Shown: piece after piece, positions 32,655 to 40,448 of the stretch
Position numbering within the stretch: position 1 is the first letter of the stretch
Layout: each line of letters opens with the position of its first letter
Source: Actinomycetota bacterium
GTDB lineage: Bacteria > Actinomycetota > Geothermincolia > Geothermincolales > RBG-13-55-18
Assembly (NCBI GenBank): GCA_013178005.1
Contig: JABLXL010000039.1
Location: 1 to 50,468, forward strand
DNA length: 50,468 nt
Reading direction: 5' to 3'
Notes under the pieces: model-generated
Databases searched by the model: none
The model's input: the letters and a program-made list of their open reading frames with translations, nothing else
Told to the model about the DNA's origin: nothing
Program-made: the position numbers and the translations under genes

Positions 32655-33296
32655 CTACAGCGGGAACTCCTCGAAGCGTTCGCGCCCCGCCTTGCACACG
32701 GGGCATACCTCGGGCGGTTTTTCCCGCGCGGCCAGATAGCCGCAGACCTTGCACCGCCAGACCGGCACCGGGGGAGCCGGTCCCCCCAAGGGGAACTCCT
32801 CGAAGCGTTCGCGCCCCGCCTTGCACACGGGGCATACCTCGGGCGGTTTTTCCCGCGCGGCCAGATAGCCGCAGACCTTGCACCGCCAGACCGTTGTGCC
32901 CGCGGAGGCTCGCCGCGTCGTCGCCGCCTTCTGCTCCCGCGCACGCTCGAGCTCCTCCGGCTCAGGCCTGCGCTCCGGGATCTGTCCCTCTAATACCTTC
33001 TTGCCTTCCAGGACCTCCTGGGAAACATAAAGCGCTCAGTAACACTGGCCGTATTCATCCAGGTCCGCGTCGCGGTAGTCGCAGGGGCAGATGATATCGA
33101 GATCCTTTTCCATCTCCCCTTCGCCCAGGCGGCACGGGCAGAGGAGGTATCCATAGCGCTCTTTGTTGGCAAGCAGGCCCTCGGCGAGCATAAGGGTCAT
33201 CTCGCGGTCCGGGTTGAGGTGATAACCCCCCTCTTCCGCCTCCCTCTCCAGGCGGTCGCGGAAATCAAGTACCTCGGGCTTGAAATCGAGACTCAA
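32655..33296 (-). CDS. Selenoprotein: ferredoxin-thioredoxin reductase catalytic chain fused to two rubredoxin-like domains
   Basis: This gene encodes 213 residues when the TGA at 33038-33036 is read as Sec87. Residues 1-87 form the FTR catalytic fold: 'CPC' at 53-55, 'CPC' at 70-72 and 'C-Y-Sec' at 85-87. In plant-type FTR these positions are CPC, CPC and CHC. The first Cys of the first motif, both of the second and the first of the third bind the [4Fe-4S] cluster; the other two form the redox disulfide. Sec therefore replaces one active-site Cys. The same frame continues ('[18 protein letters not shown]', '[10 protein letters not shown]') into two rubredoxin-like domains with CKVCGY and CPVC at 139-158 and 182-201, ending with TAG at 32657-32655. 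A SECIS-like hairpin follows the UGA. The TTG start overlaps the glutaredoxin stop (TTGA), so translation is coupled. It probably passes ferredoxin or rubredoxin electrons to the adjacent glutaredoxin. Confidence 0.9.
32662..32893. repeat. Identical 103-bp in-frame tandem repeat encoding the two rubredoxin domains
   Basis: Positions 32662-32764 and 32791-32893 are identical over about 103 bp at an offset of 129 bp (43 codons). Identity at the DNA level, including wobble positions, points to a very recent duplication. Because 129 is divisible by three, both copies stay in frame and the duplicated domain is part of the protein. Confidence 0.92.
33006..33038 (-). promoter_or_regulatory. SECIS-like element and UGA-Sec codon of the FTR-rubredoxin gene
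   Basis: After the UGA (33038-33036), an imperfect stem UUCC(C)AGG / CCUGGAA spans 33024-33006 with one bulged C and an AGGU loop. The GGUC motif starts 21 nt after the UGA, against 19 nt for fdhA in this window. Bulge and loop match the bacterial SECIS plan bound by SelB. Confidence 0.75.
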
Positions 33297-33583
33297 AGAA
33301 GGGCCTCCCTGTATTTATCCTCATTGAAACCCGCGATGACCTCCTCCCCGTCCACCACCAGGGTCGGAAAGGTCTTGCGAGGGTTGCGCCTCTTAACTTC
33401 CTCGAATACCTCTTTCTGGGCGTCACCTTCCAAAAGGTCCACGTAGACGTAGCGGTATGGGAGCTTGTTCTCGTCCAGGAAGTTCCGGGCCTTGCGGCAC
33501 CATCCACAGGTGGAAAGCGCGAAAAGGACAAGCTCGTGCTCCCCGCCTTCTCCTTCCACCAGCTCGAGGTATTCTTCGTACAT
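33293..33583 (-). CDS. Glutaredoxin-like protein (CGWC active site)
   Basis: This 96-residue thioredoxin-fold protein has a glutaredoxin active site '[18 protein letters not shown]' near residues 20-35 and the cis-Pro strand '[22 protein letters not shown]' near 70-90. A CxxC flanked by 'ST.GWC' and the NrdH-like small size fit members that take electrons from a thioredoxin reductase or FTR rather than from glutathione. The ATG at 33583 has AAGGAG six bases upstream; a Met at 33586 is also possible. Its TGA overlaps the TTG start of the FTR selenoprotein, making the two a translationally coupled electron-transfer pair. It is likely the direct protein substrate of that reductase. Confidence 0.88.
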   Translation of the reverse strand: MYEEYLELVEGEGGEHELVLFALSTCGWCRKARNFLDENKLPYRYVYVDLLEGDAQKEVFEEVKRRNPRKTFPTLVVDGEEVIAGFNEDKYREALL

Positions 33584-34007
33584 CATCGACTCCTTCTCTT
33601 CCGTTCGGTCCCTTAGGCCCCGCCACAATGACCATTATTCCCGGCGCCCACGGCGGTAAACCCGCCCGCGCTGGAAACCAAAACGGAAACATCCCGACGC
33701 CCTCGCCACACGATAGCCATGATCGACTGTGGGAGATGAAAGCTTTGCCTCGCCGCAGGCCGAAGGGGTGGGTCTAAAGCCCGGCACGATCATGCGCCCG
33801 GTATCCATAAAAATACCTCGCCGGCCGTGCGAGAACCGATCCTATAAATAATCAGTAATGATGACTATATGGTCATTCATAATACCATTTATAAAAATGC
33901 CTGATCGTTGAGGCTTCATATCGCATGCCCTGTTGATGTATAATATAAGTTGCTTCTCGTTATCTTCGTCGACTAGGGGGTCATAATCAGTCGCTAAGGA
34001 GGTAATC
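33584..34007. other. Divergent intergenic region
   Basis: No gene is seen. The right part is AT-rich and contains a promoter for the 34008 gene. It also holds a small inverted repeat near 33857-33878 (TGAC-tatatg-GTCA) that could bind a regulator. No clear promoter for the glutaredoxin operon is visible. Confidence 0.4.
33915..33944 (+). promoter_or_regulatory. Predicted promoter of the four-repeat protein gene
   Basis: A -35 TTCATA (33915-33920), an 18-nt spacer and a perfect -10 TATAAT (33939-33944) lie about 63 nt from the start codon. Confidence 0.5.
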
Positions 34008-34394
34008 ATGGGCGACCTCAACCGTAAGCTGGGCGCTTTGGCCGCGAAGATGGCCAACAACAAGGACCTGGTCTCGGGCATGATCTCCGGCATCGACCCC
34101 AAGGTGGTGGCGGCGGCCATCAACGAGAACAAGGACCTCATCAGCCGCGTCATGGCACATCTCGACCCGGAGATACTGGCCGGGGTGATCAACAGCAACC
34201 CCGACTTCATGGCCAAGGTCATGAAGAGTATGGATGCCGCGGTCATCGCCAACGCCATGAACAAGAACCAGCGCTTCATCACCAAGCTGATCGAAAACAC
34301 CGATCCCAACGTCTTCACGCGCTCGGTGAACGTGGTGTTCAACAAGATCCGCAAGGCGACCTACCGCCCTGGCCTTTCCGTTTCCGAGGATTGA
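34008..34394 (+). CDS. Small all-helical protein of four 22-residue repeats, function unknown
   Basis: This 128-residue protein has a strong ribosome-binding site (taaggaggtaatc) and its own promoter and terminator. The core is four tandem units with the pattern N-K/P-D-hydrophobic, two hydrophobic turns, D-P or D-A, then A..hN: 'NKDLVSGMISGIDPKVVAAAIN', 'NKDLISRVMAHLDPEILAGVIN', 'NPDFMAKVMKSMDAAVIANAMN' and 'NQRFITKLIENTDPNVFTRSVN'. Each unit suggests two short helices, so the whole may form a small alpha solenoid that binds a partner. No cysteines, membrane helix or signal are present. I do not recognise the family. The strong expression signals suggest an abundant protein. Confidence 0.85.
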   Translation: MGDLNRKLGALAAKMANNKDLVSGMISGIDPKVVAAAINENKDLISRVMAHLDPEILAGVINSNPDFMAKVMKSMDAAVIANAMNKNQRFITKLIENTDPNVFTRSVNVVFNKIRKATYRPGLSVSED

Positions 34395-34396
34395 GG

Positions 34397-34416
34397 AACC
34401 GGCCAGGCCGGTTTTT
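34397..34416 (+). terminator. Intrinsic terminator of the four-repeat protein gene
   Basis: AACCGGC-CAG-GCCGGTT followed by TTT forms a tight 7-bp hairpin starting 3 nt after the stop. A second perfect 12-bp hairpin (GACCGCGGCCGG / CCGGCCGCGGTC, 34419-34445) follows at once. Confidence 0.85.
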
Positions 34417-34418
34417 CC

Positions 34419-35020
34419 GACCGCGGCCGGTTTCCGGCCGCGGTCTTGCCGTAACGGGTTCGGGACACCGGCCAGCCCTCTTCCCAGGCATCCTTTCCCC
34501 TACCTCATATCTTGAAAACCGCGCCGGACTAACCGACCAGGCTGGTTTCCCCGAGAGCGGCCGTTAACCGGCAGGCCGCGGTCTTGCCGTAACGGGTTCG
34601 GGACACTGGCCAGCCCTCTTCCCAGGCATCCTTTCCCCTACCTCATATCTTGAAAACCGCGCCGGACTAACCGACCAGGCTGGTTTCCCCGAGAGCGGCC
34701 GTTAACCGGCAGGCCGCGGTCTTGCCGTAACGGGTTCGGGACACTGGCCAGCCCTCTTCCCAGGCATCCTTTCCCCTACCTCATATCTTGAAAACCGCGC
34801 CGGACTAACCGACCAGGCTGGTTTCCCCGAGAGCGGCCGTTAACCGGCAGGCCGCGGTCTTGCCGTAACGGGTTCGGGACACTGGCCCATGCGCTTTCCC
34901 GGCATCCTTCCCCATAGCAAACATCCCGGAAACCGCGCCGGGCCAACCGACCAGACTTACTTTCCCGACCGCGACCGTTAACGGCAGGCCGCGGTCTTGC
35001 CGTAACGGGCTCGGTACGTA
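34419..35020. repeat. 138-bp tandem repeat array downstream of the terminator
   Basis: The string cggtcttgccgtaacggg recurs at 34441, 34579, 34717, 34855 and 34992, giving periods of 138, 138, 138 and 137 bp. The middle units are identical or nearly so; the last is clearly diverged. Each unit carries a GC-rich inverted repeat (gagcggccgttaaccggcaggc region) derived from the second terminator hairpin, so the array looks like a multiplied terminator. No reading frame or spacer-like variability exists, so it is not a CRISPR. Confidence 0.93.
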
Positions 35021-35199
35021 GCCGCCACCGCTTAAGCCCTTGATCGATCCAGAACTGCCCAGCGACCCAAAGCGTGCTACGATGTTTTCAGCCCGTCGGC
35101 CTTTTAGGCGTCTTTCGGGCAGCCGGCGGCTTCATGCCATGAAACGAAGGCCCTTCGCTGCTCCGGCAGGGAAGATCGATGGCGAGGAAGGGGGATCAG

Positions 35200-36600
35200 A
35201 TGTCCGGCGAGGTTCTGGATCGTTTCCGCCCCCTGTTCCAGCCCCGCAGCGTAGCGGTGGTGGGGGCGACCGAAAACGTCTTCAAGCTCGGCTTTCACGC
35301 CCTCGCCGCCGTGACCGCGGCGGGGTTCGAGGGCGAGGTCTATCCCGTCAACCCCAACGCTGGCGAAAGCATCCAGGGGCTCAAGGCCTACCGCTCCATC
35401 CGCGACCTTCCCCGCGGGGTGGACCTCTTCGTCTACGCCATCCCCGAAAGGCTGGTGGTCCCCGCGGTGAGGGAATCGGTGGAGATGGGGGGAAGGGCGG
35501 GGGTTATTTTCGCGGGCGGTTTCCGCGAGACGGGGCCGGAGGGCCGGCGCCTCCAGGAGGAGCTGGTGAGCATCGCCGAGGCCGGGGGCATGAAATTAAT
35601 CGGCCCCAACTGCATCGGCGTCGTCAACAAGCACGCGCGCCTGAACGCCACCTTCGCCAGCCCCCTGGCCTGGTTCCCGGAGGGAAACGTGTCCGTGGTC
35701 AGCCAGAGCGGCGGCATGGGCAACAGCATCCTCAACGAGCTCATGGACGAGCAGGTGGGGATCTCCAAGTTCATAAGCATCGGAAACCGCGCCAACGTCG
35801 AATTCGCGGACATGGTGGAATACCTGGCAGAAGACCCCCATACGGACGTTATCTGCCTGTTTATCGAAGGCCTGGACGACGGCGCCGCCTTCCTCGAGAA
35901 AGCCCGTGCCGCCTCGCGCAAAAAGCCGGTGCTGGTGTACAGCCGCGGTTACACGGCGAGCTCCTCGCGGACGGCGCTCTCCCATACCGGCTCCGTGGCC
36001 AGCTCCGAGGAGGTCTACCGCGGAGCCTTCCGGCAGGCGGGACTTTTGCAGGTGCATTCCAGCTCGGAGATGGCGGCAACCTGCAAGGCCGTCTCCATGG
36101 GAGGCATGCCATCAGGGGACGGGGTCTTCATCTCCACCCACTCGGCGGGCCCGGTGGTGGCCATATGTGACATCTGCGAGCGGGGAGGCCTGAGCTTCCC
36201 TCCCCTCGCGCCGGAAACGGCGAGGGCCATGGAATCCTTTCTCCCCGAGCATGCCGTGGCCGCGAACCCCCTGGACATGTTCGCCTTCGCCTGGACCGAC
36301 ACCTCGCTTTACCTCAAGGCGGCCGACCTCGCCCTGGGGCAGGAGGACATCCACTGCGCCGTCGCCGTCTTCGTTACCGGCGGCGGCGCGGGGCCCACTT
36401 TCCCCTCCCGCGAATACGCGGAGATCGGACGCAGGCACGGCAAGCCCGTCTTTCTATGCCTCATCACCCCCTGCGCCCTCGCGCACGAGATCGCGGAAGC
36501 GCAATCCCACGGGGTCATCGCCCTGAGTTCCCCGGAGAAAGCCGCGCAGGTGCTGGTCAACCTGCGGCGCCTGTCCACGCTAAGGAGCGGGGGAGGGTAA
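35200..36600 (+). CDS. ADP-forming acyl-CoA synthetase alpha-subunit-like protein
   Basis: This 466-residue protein has a CoA-binding Rossmann domain at residues 1-130 ('FQPRSVAVVGATENVFKLG', 'YPVNPNAGESIQGLKAY'). Two succinyl-CoA-ligase-like domains follow ('LIGPNCIGVVNKHARLNATF', 'SVVSQSGGMGNSILNELM', 'SIGNRANVEFADMVEYL'). The 'ALSHTGSVASSEEVY' segment carries the conserved SHTG region of the family. The family converts acyl-CoA, ADP and phosphate to acid, ATP and CoA, but the ATP-grasp beta part is missing here. It needs a partner subunit encoded elsewhere or has another role. The ATG at 35200 has GGAAGGGGG five bases upstream; an in-frame ATG at 35179 is the alternative. The genes at 36651 and 36940 follow on the same strand. 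Confidence 0.87.
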   Translation: MSGEVLDRFRPLFQPRSVAVVGATENVFKLGFHALAAVTAAGFEGEVYPVNPNAGESIQGLKAYRSIRDLPRGVDLFVYAIPERLVVPAVRESVEMGGRAGVIFAGGFRETGPEGRRLQEELVSIAEAGGMKLIGPNCIGVVNKHARLNATFASPLAWFPEGNVSVVSQSGGMGNSILNELMDEQVGISKFISIGNRANVEFADMVEYLAEDPHTDVICLFIEGLDDGAAFLEKARAASRKKPVLVYSRGYTASSSRTALSHTGSVASSEEVYRGAFRQAGLLQVHSSSEMAATCKAVSMGGMPSGDGVFISTHSAGPVVAICDICERGGLSFPPLAPETARAMESFLPEHAVAANPLDMFAFAWTDTSLYLKAADLALGQEDIHCAVAVFVTGGGAGPTFPSREYAEIGRRHGKPVFLCLITPCALAHEIAEAQSHGVIALSSPEKAAQVLVNLRRLSTLRSGGG

Positions 36601-36650
36601 ATCCCTGGAAAAGACCAGGGAAAAAAGCTAGAATCTATCACGGTGATCTT

Positions 36651-36923
36651 ATGCCGAGATTCGGGCTGGGAAGGAAGGACATCGCGAAACTGGAGAGGGA
36701 GCGCGATGTCGAGGGCATCGTCGAGTTCCTCAAGGACGACGACGACAAGGTCGTCTTCCAGGCCATAGAGGCCCTCACCCGCATCGGCGGCAGCCGGGGC
36801 ATCGAGGCCTTGATGGCGCTGGTGGCGGACGCCTCCACGCGGGACATCGTCCGCGCCAAGGCCTGGCTGGCCCTGGACGTGGGCCTCGAGCGCGAGGCGA
36901 AAAAACGCACTGACTGGACCTGA
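36651..36923 (+). CDS. Small HEAT-repeat protein
   Basis: This 90-residue protein contains about two HEAT-like helical repeats ('IVEFLKDDDDKVVFQAIEAL', 'IGGSRGIEALMALVADAS', 'IVRAKAWLALDVG'), the pattern of PBS-lyase HEAT-like repeat proteins that bind other proteins. It begins 50 bp after the acyl-CoA synthetase-like gene and ends 16 bp before the Memo-like gene, so all three are probably cotranscribed. The ribosome-binding site is weak (ggtgatctt). No catalytic residues are visible. It may be an adaptor for one of its neighbours. Confidence 0.75.
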   Translation: MPRFGLGRKDIAKLERERDVEGIVEFLKDDDDKVVFQAIEALTRIGGSRGIEALMALVADASTRDIVRAKAWLALDVGLEREAKKRTDWT

Positions 36924-36939
36924 GCCGGGATCACATACC

Positions 36940-38172
36940 ATGGCCATTCCGGAATACCCAAAACTGCGGCGCCTGGAAGCATTTCCCGCCAGGCAACAGG
37001 GGAGAGAGGTGATCGCCCTCCGCGATCCCGAGGGCTACATGCGCAACGTGGTGGTCCTGCAGCCGCCCCTGTATTTCATCGCCTCCCTGTGCGACGGCAC
37101 CCGCTCGCTGCGCGACCTCCAGGCCGCGTACGTGCGCCGTTTCGGCGACATCATCACCAGCGACCAGGTGGCCGCCGTGGTGAACGAGCTGAACCAGAAA
37201 ATGCTCCTGGATAGCGACGAGTTCCGCGCCTACAAGCGCCACCTGGACGAGGAATATCTCTCCCTGCCCAATCGCCCCATGGCCAGCGCCGGAAGCGCCT
37301 ACGCCGCCGATCCCAGGCAGTTGCTGCAGCAGATTCGCTCCATGCTCATGGAGGCCGGCGAACAGGAGGCGCTGCCCGACGGGCTTCCCGTGGGGGTGAT
37401 AGCGCCCCACATAGACCTGGAGCGGGGCAGGGAGTGCTACGGCAAGCTCTACTCCCTGCTCGCGGCGTCGATGGGGGAGCAGCAACCGCCCCTGGTGGTG
37501 ATCCTGGGGACCTGCCACGGGGAGATGGAGGGGGCCTTCGCCCTCACGCGCAAGAACTACCTCACGCCCTTCGGCCTGGTGGAAACGGACATCGGCCTGG
37601 CCGAGGGGATCGCCCGGGCGGCGGGAATGGACAGGCTGGGGGACGAGCTTTCCCACCGCTCCGAGCATTCCATCGAGGTGCAGCTGCCCCTGCTGTGCGT
37701 GCTCTTCGGGGGAGCGGACCGCTTCCGCCTGCTCCCCATCACCTGCAACTCCTTCCACTCCTTCATCGCCGAGGGGCGCTCCCCCTCGGAAGACGGGGAG
37801 GTGACCGCCTTCGTGGGCGCCCTCAAGGGCCTGCTCAGCGCCATGGAGGGAAAGGTGCTCTTCGTCGCCAGCGCGGACCTCGCCCACCTGGGCAGGCGTT
37901 TCGGAAGTCTCCTCCCCCTGGACGGAGTCCTGCTCTCCTCCGCCATCGCCAAGGACAAGGAGATGCTGCGCAAGGTGGAAGAGGGTGACGCCGAGGGCTT
38001 CTATTCCTATATCGCCTCCGAGAACGACTCGCGCCATATCTGCGGCCTCCCGCCCATCTACGCCCTCGCCAAGACGCTGGACGGGAGGAGGGGCCGCCTC
38101 GTCGACCACTGCCACTGGTTCGATCCCCAGGAGGGCTCCGCCGTGACTTTCGCCGGCCTTGTCTTTCCCTGA
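36940..38172 (+). CDS. amrB: Memo-family protein (AmmeMemoRadiSam protein B) with PqqD-like N-terminal domain
   Basis: This protein has 410 residues. Residues 1 to about 110 ('VVVLQPPLYFIASLCDGTRS', 'VAAVVNELNQKMLLD') resemble a PqqD-type winged helix, the fold used by peptide-recognition partners of radical SAM enzymes. From about 115 the Memo domain is complete: 'PVGVIAPHIDLERGRECYGK', 'VVILGTCHGEMEG', 'SHRSEHSIEVQLPLL', 'VASADLAHLGRRFG'. Its His and Cys residues match the Memo metal-type site (His in 'APHID' and 'AHLG', Cys in 'CHW'). In many genomes Memo is found with an AMMECR1 protein and a radical SAM protein; neither is adjacent here. The reaction is not established. Its stop codon lies inside a diverged 119-bp repeat. 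Confidence 0.85.
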   Translation: MAIPEYPKLRRLEAFPARQQGREVIALRDPEGYMRNVVVLQPPLYFIASLCDGTRSLRDLQAAYVRRFGDIITSDQVAAVVNELNQKMLLDSDEFRAYKRHLDEEYLSLPNRPMASAGSAYAADPRQLLQQIRSMLMEAGEQEALPDGLPVGVIAPHIDLERGRECYGKLYSLLAASMGEQQPPLVVILGTCHGEMEGAFALTRKNYLTPFGLVETDIGLAEGIARAAGMDRLGDELSHRSEHSIEVQLPLLCVLFGGADRFRLLPITCNSFHSFIAEGRSPSEDGEVTAFVGALKGLLSAMEGKVLFVASADLAHLGRRFGSLLPLDGVLLSSAIAKDKEMLRKVEEGDAEGFYSYIASENDSRHICGLPPIYALAKTLDGRRGRLVDHCHWFDPQEGSAVTFAGLVFP

Positions 38173-38403
38173 ATGACAAAGCCTGATATGTTGAGCCGTT
38201 TCCTTCGTTTTTTCCGGGCTGCGTAGATGGCAAGCGCTGGAAACCCTGGCAAGGTTTATTATCTTGAGCCAGTCGCCTCGCCGTTCCCTGAATGACAAAG
38301 CCTGGTATGTTGAGCCGTTTCCTTCGTTTTTCCGAACCACTTCGAGGGGAAGCACTGGAGTCCTCGGCAGGGTTTATTGTCTTGAACCGGTCGCCCCGCT
38401 ATC
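38165..38403. repeat. Diverged 119-bp tandem duplication starting at the Memo stop codon
   Basis: The sequence ttccctgaatgacaaagcct occurs at 38165 and again at 38284. Both copies continue through tgttgagccgtttccttcg and, with more changes, through gtttatt.tcttga.cc. The first copy includes the last codons and stop of the Memo gene; the second copy is downstream and non-functional. The first half is nearly identical and the second half about 75% alike. Confidence 0.85.
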
Positions 38404-38940
38404 TGCCGATACGCGCTGAGGGCAATTCCGGCATTTTCTGGCAATGCCAGCCATGGAATCTCTTCCCTCGTCATTCCCCGGGCCTCGCGGTGGGCAGGCA
38501 AGGGAGACCTCGGCGAGATCCGGCACCTTGAAAAGGCTTCCTCGCCATCCCCCGAGCCACATGGCGGACATGGAACGCGTGCCTCGACGTCGTGTCCACC
38601 TCTCCCGGAAGCCCACGAGCGCAACCCTCCGCAGGGTCGCATCCCCCAGCGTATTCCATCGCTTTCGACATGGGGAGTCTGGGTGGGCTTGTTTATCTGT
38701 TGAGCACGAGCTTTCCCATCCTGCCCGCTTCCGCTGAAGAGAGGGAACGGGGGAGGTCGAATCATAGCGCCTTGACCAGGCGATGGGATGACCACGAGGG
38801 GGGATGCGGCTAATATGGGTTGAGGGCGTCCGTGGTCGGATGGGGCATGAGACCGGGGACCTTGTAAAGTCGCGGTCAAGGAAGTCTGGCGGCCGATGCC
38901 GCCGGGCCTTGACGACAACTCGATCGTGCGGAAAGCGAAG
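38404..38940. other. Featureless gap upstream of the MFS gene
   Basis: No gene, tRNA, strong promoter or repeat can be supported here. Several open frames exist on both strands but have no ribosome-binding site or recognisable translation. Confidence 0.4.
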
Positions 38941-40227
38941 ATGAAAGACGGATCCGAAACAACGCGTTCCTCCACCGGCAGGAGGCCCCTGGCGTCCAAC
39001 CGCCGGCTGGTGCTGCTTTTCTTCTCCCAGTCCCTGGGGATGATGGCGCGCGCCGCCTATTTCGTGGCCTTGCCCCTTTTCGTGCTGGAGCGCACGGGCT
39101 CCGCTTTCTCCATGGGTATATCCCTCTTCCTGGGGTATGCGCCCTTCACCCTCGCCGGCCCCTTCGCGGGGTCGGTGGTGGACCGTTTTTCCCGCCGCGA
39201 TCTCATCGTGGCCACCAATCTCCTGTACGGGGCGGCGCTCCTCGTCCTCCCCTTCATGCACGCCCAGTACCTCATCTACATAACCGCATTCACCGCCTCC
39301 GTTTTCGGCGTGGTCCTCGCCAACGCCATCGCCGCCCTGATCCCCGAGCTGGTGGACGTCGTCCACCTCGCCAAGGCCAATTCCGTCTACGCCTTCCTGC
39401 GCTCCGCCAACTACCTGGTGAGCATGTTCGCCACCTATTTCCTCATCGGCGCCATGGGAAAGGCGAACATCTTCTACCTCTGTTCCATATTGCTGCTGCC
39501 CTCGGGGTTGATATGCCTGGCCCTGAAAAGGGACCCGTCCAGGGCCGCGAGGACCCCGGACAATGAGGAGGGCTCAAAGGATGGCGGGGGAGGCCTGCGG
39601 GAGGCGGTCAGGATCATCCGCTCCGATCGCCACGTACGCGCCCTCACCCTCATGCACCTCATGTTCATGCCCATCTTCGGCGCCTTCGAGGTTATGCTGC
39701 CCGTTTTCTGCGCCCACCGCCTGGGAAACGCCGACTATTATCCCCTGGTGAGCGCGGGAGTGGGGGCGGGGCTGGCCCTGGGAAGCCTGCTTACCTACCG
39801 CCTGCTGGGGCGCTTCCGGCCGCTGGACCTGGTCTTCGTGAGCTTCCTCGGCTATTCGGCCGGCGTCTTCGTCCTTTCCAGGAACGGACTGCTCGCCTCC
39901 GCCGTGGCGGTCAGCTTCGCCATGGGCATGGTGGACGCCTTCGGCTTCACCACCTACGAGTACCTGAAACAACGGCTGGTCCCGGCGGCTTACCGCGGGC
40001 GCGTTTTCGCCATCATGGACGCCGTGGTGCTGCTGCCCCTCCCCCTGGGCTACGTTTTGATGGGGTATTTCGCCGAAAGGGCGAGCATCGCGACCCTGGG
40101 CGTCTGGCTGGGCGCCATCGCCCTCGCGCTGGCTATACTATCGTTCCCCCTTACCCGCGGCCTGCCTTTCCTGGGGGACGCGCAAAACGGGGGCCGGAAT
40201 CGAGGTAAGCCGGAGGAAAGGGCGTAA
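38941..40227 (+). CDS. Major facilitator superfamily transporter
   Basis: This 428-residue protein has about 12 hydrophobic segments, split by a charged central loop ('[18 protein letters not shown]') into two six-helix halves. The first half has '[29 protein letters not shown]', the MFS motif A-like loop ([10 protein letters not shown]). The pattern resembles the MFS-3/enterobactin-exporter-like group, so a drug or siderophore efflux role is possible but unproven. The ATG at 38941 follows GGAAAGCGAAG; an upstream GTG/ATG frame to 38896 is less likely. It stands alone and converges on the opp operon, from which it is separated by a duplicated oppF tail. Confidence 0.9.
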   Translation: MKDGSETTRSSTGRRPLASNRRLVLLFFSQSLGMMARAAYFVALPLFVLERTGSAFSMGISLFLGYAPFTLAGPFAGSVVDRFSRRDLIVATNLLYGAALLVLPFMHAQYLIYITAFTASVFGVVLANAIAALIPELVDVVHLAKANSVYAFLRSANYLVSMFATYFLIGAMGKANIFYLCSILLLPSGLICLALKRDPSRAARTPDNEEGSKDGGGGLREAVRIIRSDRHVRALTLMHLMFMPIFGAFEVMLPVFCAHRLGNADYYPLVSAGVGAGLALGSLLTYRLLGRFRPLDLVFVSFLGYSAGVFVLSRNGLLASAVAVSFAMGMVDAFGFTTYEYLKQRLVPAAYRGRVFAIMDAVVLLPLPLGYVLMGYFAERASIATLGVWLGAIALALAILSFPLTRGLPFLGDAQNGGRNRGKPEERA

Positions 40228-40235
40228 GGTTATTC

Positions 40236-40383
40236 GGGGCGCCTTCAGGGTGTTCTCGGGGAAGTGGCAGGCGACGCGATGCCCGGGAGCCCTTTCCTCC
40301 AAGGGAGGCTCTTCCACCGTGCATATTTCCTGCCTCTTCCAGCAACGGGTATGGAACCTGCAGCCGCTGGGGGGATCGATGGG
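40236..40383 (-). pseudogene. Detached second copy of the oppF 3' end
   Basis: These 148 bp repeat the last 45 or so codons of oppF plus some downstream sequence, about 204 bp beyond the original and in the same orientation. The frame is kept ('[19 protein letters not shown]', '[18 protein letters not shown]'), but a 2-nt deletion removes the stop. There is no start codon or ribosome-binding site. A handful of mismatches, some silent, show that the copy has aged. Confidence 0.85.
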
Positions 40384-40448
40384 CCGGAGATGCAAACCCT
40401 CGAAGGTTGAAAGAAGGGGTTGAGGGCGCAGGGCCGCCTGGGGCGCCT

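Noticed and set aside
32633-32944. Arg/Gly-rich minus-strand frame over the rubredoxin repeats
   Set aside because: It is a shifted frame of the FTR-rubredoxin selenoprotein; the correct frame gives CxxC zinc/iron motifs.
34419-35020. 138-bp array as a CRISPR
   Set aside because: The whole unit repeats, including what would be spacers; units are far too long and no cas genes are near.
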